Source of the DNA: Chloroflexia bacterium
GTDB lineage: Bacteria > Chloroflexota > Chloroflexia > Thermomicrobiales > UBA6265
Assembly: GCA_013698285.1 (NCBI GenBank)
Contig: JACCVE010000138.1
Coordinates: 1 to 5,620 of the forward strand
Reading direction: 5' to 3'
Length of the DNA stretch: 5,620 bases
The position numbers and the translations under genes were made by a program. The number at the start of each line of letters is the position of its first letter. The first letter of the stretch is position 1. Below the pieces are notes generated by a model. It worked only from the letters and a program-made list of their open reading frames with translations, was not told the origin of the DNA and ran no database searches. This document shows, piece by piece, positions 1-4,154 of the stretch.

Positions 1-60
1 ATCCTGAACATATTCCAGCGTCTCCACACACTCGGTCCGGCGCGGCGGGCCCGGCGTCAT
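1..60 (-). CDS. possible start of a further gene, running off the left edge
   Basis: An ATG at 58-60 on the minus strand opens a frame of 20 codons that stays open to the window edge (MTPGPPRRTECVETLEYVQD). An in-frame stop lies just upstream at 67-69. The ATG is 30 bases beyond the cyclase stop, a spacing typical of an operon, but the hairpin at 73-87 lies between them. There is no well-placed Shine-Dalgarno: GAGAG abuts the ATG. A competing ATG at 9-11, in another frame, has GGAG about ten bases upstream. The fragment is too short to identify, and both the existence of a gene and its start are uncertain. Confidence 0.25.
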   Translation of the reverse strand, partial: MTPGPPRRTECVETLEYVQD

Positions 61-72
61 CTCTCGTCACGA

Positions 73-87
73 CCGGACGGTGTCCGG
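73..87 (-). terminator. hairpin just after the cyclase stop, candidate weak terminator
   Basis: CCGGAC-GGT-GTCCGG is a perfect 6-bp G+C-rich stem with a 3-base loop. It begins three bases beyond the cyclase stop codon. No T-run follows on the minus strand, so it is not a classical intrinsic terminator. It could be a mRNA 3'-end stabiliser or an inefficient terminator separating the cyclase from whatever lies to the left. Confidence 0.35.
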
Positions 88-90
88 GTG

Positions 91-990
91 TCAGAACGTC
101 GCGATCGGCCGGACCCACGATCCCGTCGCTCCCCGGATCTTGAGCGGCAAACAGGTGAACAGGAACGTCGTCGCCCCGCGCCGGTGCAAGCCCTCCAGGT
201 CGAGCCACTCCATCAGCGGCACCCCCCGCCGGACCAACATCTCGACGTGGAGATTCCGATGCCAATCTGGCACCGGCTGCGGCTCGACGCTGGTATTGTC
301 GGCACCGAGGGCCGCCATGCCCCGGTCGTGCAGCCAGATCGCGGCGTCCACCCCGAGGCCGGGCTGACCGGCGACGAAGGCCGCCGGGTCGCCGTACTCG
401 CGCATCTTGCCGGTCCGGATCAACACCGCGTCGCCCAACCGGATATCGACCCCGGCGGCGCCGAGCACGTCCCGGACCTCGTCCAAGCCGATCTCCTCGT
501 GATCGGCCAGCCGCTCGACGCCCCGGTGCCCGGCGACATCGACCAGCACTCCCCGGGTCACGATCGGCCGCATCTCGTGGATCGCCCGTGACCGCCAGCC
601 GAAGTCGCCCTCGGCCTCACGCGCGGTAGCGCCGCCATAGATCGCGCCGTCGAGTTGGCAATGAGAGAAGGCGTCGATGTGGGTACCGACGTGGGGCGTC
701 CCCATCACGAGTTCGGTGCTGAAGGTGGTCCCGCCCCAGTCCTCGCCGGCGTGATTGATGTCGCCGGTCGTCCGGTGGCGCAGCACTTGGAACGGGGCGA
801 AGACCTCGTCCCCGCCGCCGCGCGGCATGTCCCGGCTCAGGATCGAGCCCAGATCCTCGATCTCGCCGGTCCGCACCAGGCCCACGGCGTCCAGTGTCAC
901 GGCGGGTGTGATCCGGGCCAGAGCCCCCTCGCGGGACTCGTCCGGATCGGATGGTCCCCCGTGGTGCCTCACATCGGCGGTCGCGGTCAT
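91..990 (-). CDS. cyclase/kynurenine formamidase-family metal-dependent hydrolase
   Basis: This 299-residue protein belongs to the cyclase family (COG1878-type; includes KynB kynurenine formamidase and isatin hydrolase). These are cytoplasmic metal-dependent hydrolases of amide, ester or lactam-like bonds. The hallmark motif is visible as HVGTHIDAFSH at residues 100-110. H100, H104 and D106 fit the metal ligands and H110 the catalytic base. By comparison with KynB, H248 and E261 are the likely remaining ligands (inference). Other family features are the DGAIYGG stretch (114-120) and GDAVLIRTG (186-194). The length suits the longer bacterial branch rather than the roughly 210-residue KynB, so kynurenine formamidase activity is not assumed. 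The start is the ATG at 988-990, with GGGAGGGAG at 999-1007 and 8 bases of spacing. The gene lies 84 bases after the pyranase gene with no visible promoter between them, so it is probably the last gene of the fucosidase operon. Its substrate is unknown. Confidence 0.88.
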   Translation of the reverse strand: MTATADVRHHGGPSDPDESREGALARITPAVTLDAVGLVRTGEIEDLGSILSRDMPRGGGDEVFAPFQVLRHRTTGDINHAGEDWGGTTFSTELVMGTPHVGTHIDAFSHCQLDGAIYGGATAREAEGDFGWRSRAIHEMRPIVTRGVLVDVAGHRGVERLADHEEIGLDEVRDVLGAAGVDIRLGDAVLIRTGKMREYGDPAAFVAGQPGLGVDAAIWLHDRGMAALGADNTSVEPQPVPDWHRNLHVEMLVRRGVPLMEWLDLEGLHRRGATTFLFTCLPLKIRGATGSWVRPIATF

Positions 991-1074
991 CGTGGGTTCT
1001 CCCTCCCGGGCATCGATCGGTTCGCATGTGGCGTCGCGGGCAGCGACTCGTTCACGGTTTCGCTGGTCCGGTCA

Positions 1075-1737
1075 TCACCCTGCCACCACGATCAGGTTAG
1101 CGTAGGGTGTCGTGTCCCCGGTGCGGATCGTCGCCCGGCCCGCCCGGCTGAGGCGCTTGAGTTCCAGGTGACTGACGGCTTCGACCGGCGTGTCACCCAA
1201 CAGCTCGCGCAAGCTCGCCGCGAAGCCGGGACTGATCACCTCCGCCTCGGCCGCGATCACGACCCGGTCGATGCCGAAGGTGGCCCGGATTGGTCCCAAC
1301 ACCCCCAGCGTCGTCGGCTGCCCCGCCACCCAGGCCAGGTCGATCCGCTCCGGCCCGACCGGGACCGGGAACCCCGCGTCGCAGATCGTGAAGGAGTCGG
1401 TATGGCCGGTGCTGGCCAGGAGGTGCGCGATGCCGGGGTGGAGGATGCCGGACGCCTCGATCACGTCGTCCCTGGCCAAGCCCGGCCCGCTCCCGACCGG
1501 GGACGACGAGGGTTCATCATCGGGGAGAGCGTGCCCGAACTGCCGAAACACCGCCCGCCGCTGGTCGAGGGTGACCCGCTCCCGAAAGGTGACGACCGGC
1601 CGCTTGAAGATCATCTCGCCGCCACCCAAAGCGGCAACCAACTCCCACCGGTCCGCCCCCAGGCTCGCCAGCCGTGCCTGCAGGTCCTCCCCCGGCGGCT
1701 CCCGGTGATACTCCCACGCCGTCGCCAGCCCGGCCAT
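1075..1737 (-). CDS. DUF4177-like domain fused to RbsD-type sugar pyranase/mutarotase
   Basis: This 220-residue protein has two parts. Residues 8-47 (WEYHREPP, then LxxLGADRWELVAAL, then EMIFKRPV) match the pattern of DUF4177, a small domain of unknown function that usually stands alone. Residues 48-91 form a linker rich in P, S and G. Residues 92-220 are a complete RbsD/FucU-fold domain, which interconverts pyranose and furanose or anomeric forms of free sugars. The alignment to Bacillus RbsD as I recall it needs no gaps through the active site: H112 in STGHTD, D120 in DAGFP, H190 in SHLE, and Y212 and N214 in RTGDTTPYAN. The ending resembles RbsD (D-ribose pyranase) more than FucU (L-fucose mutarotase). 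The neighbouring fucosidase nevertheless makes L-fucose a reasonable substrate (inference). RbsD forms ring-shaped oligomers, so the extra domain would decorate such a ring. The start at 1735-1737 has a strong Shine-Dalgarno. The gene starts 35 bases after the fucosidase stop, so the two are probably cotranscribed. Confidence 0.87.
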   Translation of the reverse strand: MAGLATAWEYHREPPGEDLQARLASLGADRWELVAALGGGEMIFKRPVVTFRERVTLDQRRAVFRQFGHALPDDEPSSSPVGSGPGLARDDVIEASGILHPGIAHLLASTGHTDSFTICDAGFPVPVGPERIDLAWVAGQPTTLGVLGPIRATFGIDRVVIAAEAEVISPGFAASLRELLGDTPVEAVSHLELKRLSRAGRATIRTGDTTPYANLIVVAG

Positions 1738-1742
1738 CCCCG

Positions 1743-1749
1743 TCCTCCC
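1743..1749 (-). promoter_or_regulatory. ribosome binding site of the DUF4177-RbsD gene
   Basis: GGGAGGA lies 5 bases before the ATG at 1735-1737. It supports translation from the long start, so the DUF4177-like module is part of the product rather than an annotation artefact. Confidence 0.7.
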
Positions 1750-1772
1750 GTATCTCGTCCGTCGTGTCCCGA

Positions 1773-3152
1773 TCAGGCCCGGTCACCATCGTGACCCGGT
1801 CCCGGCGCGATCCGGAAAGCGTATGCCGGTTGCTCGGTCAGGGTACCCGGCAGGCCGACCGTTGCCTCCCCGTCGTTGCCCGTGGTGACGGTCAGGGGTG
1901 TCTGGTGTCCGCACAGCGTCACCGTCGACCCGTCAGGGACCGTTCCCGGCGGCAGTGTCACCCGCACGCCCGGCTGGCCGAGCAGGATGACATGGAGCGC
2001 ACCAGCCTTCTGGGTGAAGCGGATCGGGATGCCCTCACCGGTCGTCCCCTCGGCCACCCGCCAGGGCCGCGTGCCGTGGATGGCCTCGCCGTTGGTCCGC
2101 AGCCAGGCGCCGAGACCTTCGAGGCGGTCGCGCTGGCCGTCGGGGATCGTCCCGTCTGCCATCGGCCCGACATTGAGGAGCAGGTTGCCGTTCTTGCTCA
2201 CCACATCGACCAGGAGATGGACCAGGTCAGGTACGGAGATGAGCGCGTCGTCCCCCTCATCGCGGTTGAAGCCGAAGGAGTAGCCGAGGCCCCGCGTCGC
2301 CTCCCATTTCTCTGGGGTGATCTCGGCGTAGGAACGGTATTCCGGGGTAGTGATGTCGAACGGGGCCAGGTGACCCGGCTCCGCCTTCGTCATCCCGACC
2401 CCGAACCGGTCGTTGACGATGCCGTCCGGTACCGCCCGGTAATAAGCGGCGAAGAGGTCGGCGACCGGGTAGGCGGCCGGCATCCCGATATCGTTCCAGA
2501 GGAGCGCCGGCCGGTACCGCTCGATCAATTCTCGCCACTGCCGGTCAACGTACTCGATATAGTCATCACCCTGGGGGATGGTGCCCCGCACCGCATCGAA
2601 GTCCCGCACCGCCCGGGGCTCGAACGTCCAATCGAGCCCGCCGGAGTAGTAGAGGCCGTAGCGCATCCCCGCGGCCCCGACCGCCGTGCCCAACTCGCCG
2701 ACCAGATCCCGCTTCGACTGCCACCCGACGCGGTTCGGGTTCGGATGCTGGCTCGGCCAGAGGCAGTAGCCATCATGGTGCTTGGTGGTCAGGACCACGT
2801 AGCCCGCCCCGGCGGAGCGGAAGAGGTCGACCCAGGTCGCCGGGTCCCAGTCTTCCGTGGCGGCCGCGAACGCGTCGCCGAAATCCTCGTAGGGGATGTC
2901 CTCGCCATAGGTCTCGGCATGGTGGCGGGCGGTCGGGCTCCCGGCGATCTTCAGGGTGTTCTGGTACCACTCCGCGTAGGGGTTCTCCCGGAACCACGCC
3001 TCCCACCCGAGACGTTCTGGCACGGAATCGAACGACCCCGTCACCGGTGCCCAACCGGGGACCGAATATGGCCCCCAATGGACGAAGATCCCCAGCTTTC
3101 GCTGGTCATACCAAGCCGGGATCTCCCGCGCACCCCGCTCGCCGCCGTCCAT
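1773..3152 (-). CDS. alpha-L-fucosidase, glycoside hydrolase family 29
   Basis: This 459-residue retaining exo-glycosidase would remove terminal alpha-L-fucose from glycans. Numbered from the chosen ATG, GIFVHWGPYSVPG (21-33) and TKHHDGYCLW (123-132) are the conserved fucose-binding strands of the GH29 (beta/alpha)8 barrel. D221 in LLWNDIGMP is the nucleophile. E271 in TTPEYR aligns with the acid/base Glu266 of the Thermotoga maritima enzyme, as I recall that sequence. The stretch LGYSFGFNRDEG through VSKNGNLLLNVGP (289-330) is also strongly Thermotoga-like. Residues from about 370 on form a C-terminal beta-rich domain. There is no signal peptide, so the enzyme is predicted to be cytoplasmic and to need imported fuco-oligosaccharides. 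The frame stays open upstream to a TTG at 3243-3245, but those 31 residues are low-complexity, overlap the promoter and lack homology. The ATG at 3150-3152 with its Shine-Dalgarno is preferred. It is the first gene of the probable operon. Confidence 0.93.
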   Translation of the reverse strand: MDGGERGAREIPAWYDQRKLGIFVHWGPYSVPGWAPVTGSFDSVPERLGWEAWFRENPYAEWYQNTLKIAGSPTARHHAETYGEDIPYEDFGDAFAAATEDWDPATWVDLFRSAGAGYVVLTTKHHDGYCLWPSQHPNPNRVGWQSKRDLVGELGTAVGAAGMRYGLYYSGGLDWTFEPRAVRDFDAVRGTIPQGDDYIEYVDRQWRELIERYRPALLWNDIGMPAAYPVADLFAAYYRAVPDGIVNDRFGVGMTKAEPGHLAPFDITTPEYRSYAEITPEKWEATRGLGYSFGFNRDEGDDALISVPDLVHLLVDVVSKNGNLLLNVGPMADGTIPDGQRDRLEGLGAWLRTNGEAIHGTRPWRVAEGTTGEGIPIRFTQKAGALHVILLGQPGVRVTLPPGTVPDGSTVTLCGHQTPLTVTTGNDGEATVGLPGTLTEQPAYAFRIAPGPGHDGDRA

Positions 3153-3159
3153 CCGCCCG

Positions 3160-3166
3160 TCTCCCC
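3160..3166 (-). promoter_or_regulatory. ribosome binding site that decides the fucosidase start
   Basis: GGGGAGA lies 7 bases before the ATG at 3150-3152. Together with the promoter at 3192-3220 it argues against the longer reading that begins at a TTG further upstream. Confidence 0.6.
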
Positions 3167-3191
3167 GACCACGGTGTGCCTCACGACCGGC

Positions 3192-3220
3192 ACGGTACGG
3201 GTGGCCCGGGAGGCTGTCAA
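3192..3220 (-). promoter_or_regulatory. sigma70-type promoter of the fucosidase operon
   Basis: On the minus strand a perfect -35 box TTGACA (3215-3220) is followed after 17 bases by TACCGT (3192-3197) as the -10 box. Transcription would begin near 3185, giving a leader of about 33 bases before the fucosidase ATG. The -10 box matches the consensus at only three of six positions but includes the key first A and last T. The position, just upstream of the chosen start and after the preceding gene has ended, supports it. Confidence 0.55.
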
Positions 3221-3229
3221 GCGGACCAC

Positions 3230-3247
3230 GGTTGGGGATTACCAACC
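3230..3247. repeat. inverted repeat upstream of the fucosidase promoter, candidate operator
   Basis: GGTTGG-GGATTA-CCAACC is a perfect 6-bp dyad with a 6-base spacer. It ends 9 bases upstream of the -35 box of the fucosidase promoter, where an activator or repressor of a sugar operon could bind. It could equally be an mRNA hairpin at the 3' end of the preceding transcript. No regulator gene is present in the window to support either reading. Confidence 0.35.
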
Positions 3248-3254
3248 CTTGTAG

Positions 3255-3274
3255 GGGCGCTGCTCGCTGCGCCC
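3255..3274 (-). terminator. G+C-rich hairpin downstream of the PRC-barrel gene
   Basis: GGGCGC and GCGCCC form a 6-bp stem around an 8-base loop, about 120 bases after the PRC-barrel stop. It precedes the dyad at 3230-3247, giving two hairpins in a row before the next promoter. Neither is followed by a T-run on the minus strand, so termination here is only a possibility. Confidence 0.25.
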
Positions 3275-3390
3275 GATCGCCAACAGACTGTTTCGCGTCA
3301 CGTGAACATGTTATTGAGATGGCGGGGCGAATATCTCCCTAACATGGACCCGGTCTGTCTTGGATTTCCGTCAGGACATTCGGTCGAGTG

Positions 3391-3939
3391 TCAAGCCACC
3401 GAGCGCAGGGCCGTCCGGCGGGACGACACCTGGGCCGGGTTTCGGTCCTCGGCGGGGATCGCGGCGGGGTCGGAGACCAGGATCAGGTCGTCACCGATCT
3501 GACCGATCTGCTCGGCGGGGATCGTCGTCGTCTCCGGGTGGAGGCGGCCGTGGGAGACCTCGATCATCGAGACCCTATACGACCCCTGCTCGAAATGGAT
3601 CGCCGTCAGTTGGCCGAGGTGCTCACCCCGCTCCGTCATCACCTTTCGCTTGAGGAGGTCGTCTAACTCGATCAGACCGTGACACCGGTCGCCGATCGCC
3701 ATCTCGCTCCGGATTGCCGAGGCGTCGGTGATGGTGATCGCGTCCGGGCCGATGGCATGGACATCGGTCACGTCCACGACGCTCCGCGCCTTGGATCCGA
3801 ACAGTCCCCCACCCGATTGGAACGAGAACGCGACGATCAGTTTTCGGGCCGGGTCGAGATAGACATGCTCGACCGACCCGAGTTCCGTTCCATCCGCCAG
3901 GCTCACGACCGACGTTCCCTTGACCAAACGCGTGCTCAT
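3391..3939 (-). CDS. tandem PRC-barrel domain protein
   Basis: This 182-residue soluble protein has no signal peptide or membrane segment. Residues 4-75 (VKGTSVVSLADGTELGSVEHVYLDP onward, ending in AIGPDAITI) show the PRC-barrel pattern: a short entry strand, DG-x-ELG, a xVYxDP turn, then an aromatic-rich strand. Residues about 92-157 repeat it (LLKRKVMTERGEHLGQLTAIHF, VSHG, then TTIPAEQIGQIGDDLILVSD). PRC-barrels occur in RimM, in the photosynthetic reaction-centre H subunit and in many small stand-alone proteins. They are thought to mediate binding, and no reaction can be assigned. The tail (159-182) is polar and probably disordered. The frame extends upstream to 4002, but that would begin inside the inverted repeat and overlap the promoter. 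The ATG at 3937-3939 with its Shine-Dalgarno is therefore used. It appears to be a single-gene transcript, controlled through the palindrome described separately. Confidence 0.75.
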   Translation of the reverse strand: MSTRLVKGTSVVSLADGTELGSVEHVYLDPARKLIVAFSFQSGGGLFGSKARSVVDVTDVHAIGPDAITITDASAIRSEMAIGDRCHGLIELDDLLKRKVMTERGEHLGQLTAIHFEQGSYRVSMIEVSHGRLHPETTTIPAEQIGQIGDDLILVSDPAAIPAEDRNPAQVSSRRTALRSVA

Positions 3940-3944
3940 CGTTG

Positions 3945-3954
3945 TCCTCTCCCC
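3945..3954 (-). promoter_or_regulatory. ribosome binding site that decides the PRC-barrel gene start
   Basis: GGGGAGAGGA ends 5 bases before the ATG at 3937-3939. It fixes the start 21 codons downstream of the first ATG in the frame. Confidence 0.65.
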
Positions 3955-3962
3955 AGCAAAGT

Positions 3963-4004
3963 CGATGCGTACGTACACGGGGCTAGTATAGTACGTACGC
4001 ATCG
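3963..4004. repeat. perfect 14-bp inverted repeat, candidate operator
   Basis: The arm CGATGCGTACGTAC (3963-3976) and its exact reverse complement (3991-4004) are separated by 14 bases. Each arm ends in GTACGTAC, itself a palindrome, so the two octamers are also direct repeats 22 bp apart, about two helical turns. The -10 box of the PRC-barrel promoter lies in the spacer, one arm fills most of the -35/-10 interval, and the other arm lies just after the expected transcription start. This is the arrangement of a repressor site. Only one arm would be in the mRNA, so an RNA hairpin role for this transcript is unlikely. Transcripts reading through from the ABC gene would contain both arms. Confidence 0.8.
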
Positions 4005-4014
4005 TTCGTGCCAG
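3985..4014 (-). promoter_or_regulatory. promoter of the PRC-barrel gene
   Basis: On the minus strand TATACT (3985-3990) matches the -10 consensus at five of six positions. CTGGCA (4009-4014) matches the -35 consensus at four of six, with an 18-base spacer. Transcription would begin near 3978, about 40 bases before the ATG. The overlap with the inverted repeat implies regulated expression. Confidence 0.6.
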
Positions 4015-4049
4015 GCAGTCACGGATCGGACCGAGCGGACGAGAAAATT

Positions 4050-4153
4050 ACCGGATCGGGGGGCGAATCAAAGGGGTGCCCGACCGGATCCGTCACGCGA
4101 CGGGACACCCTGTCACCGAGGACGCCGTCGGACCTGCCGCCCTGCACCGGATC
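4050..4153. repeat. three direct copies of ACCGGATC in the ABC-PRC intergenic region
   Basis: ACCGGATC occurs at 4050-4057, 4083-4090 and 4146-4153 in the same orientation, with start-to-start distances of 33 and 63 bases. All lie between the ABC gene stop and the PRC-barrel promoter. The core CCGGATC also occurs inside genes in this window, so the clustering may partly reflect local word bias. Confidence 0.35.
4090..4118 (-). terminator. overlapping hairpins after the ABC transporter gene
   Basis: Two stems share three bases. CCGTC-ACGC-GACGG (4090-4103) is a perfect 5-bp stem. CGGGACA-CCC-TGTCACCG (4101-4118) is a 7-bp stem with one bulged base. They cannot both form completely. They lie 40-65 bases after the ABC stop. 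No T-run follows on the minus strand, so if they end the transcript they do so without the classical signal. Confidence 0.25.
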
Positions 4154-4154
4154 A

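Noticed and set aside
655..1794. Plus-strand open frame of 379 codons opposite the cyclase and pyranase genes
   Set aside because: It crosses two well-supported minus-strand genes and their intergenic gap, with no family motif and no Shine-Dalgarno evidence.
3153..3245. Longer fucosidase starting at a TTG at 3243-3245
   Set aside because: The extra 31 residues are basic and low-complexity, are not part of the GH29 fold, and would start upstream of the predicted promoter. The ATG at 3150-3152 has a good ribosome binding site.
1674..3254. Plus-strand open frame of 526 codons opposite the fucosidase
   Set aside because: It is antisense to a gene with intact GH29 active-site motifs, its translation shows no recognisable domain, and it is rich in P, R and G as expected from the complement of G+C-rich coding DNA.
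3302..3346. Fifteen-codon minus-strand frame as a leader peptide of the fucosidase operon
   Set aside because: It lies upstream of the predicted promoter, has no ribosome binding site and shows no residue bias that would suggest attenuation.
3389..3394. TTGACA at the end of the PRC-barrel gene as a -35 box
   Set aside because: Nothing resembling a -10 box is found 16-18 bases downstream on the minus strand, and the hexamer overlaps the stop codon. The TTGACA at 3215-3220 is better placed.
3940..4002. Longer PRC-barrel protein starting at the ATG at 4000-4002
   Set aside because: That ATG lies inside the inverted repeat and upstream of the predicted transcription start. The family's usual N-terminus matches the ATG at 3937-3939, which has a strong Shine-Dalgarno.
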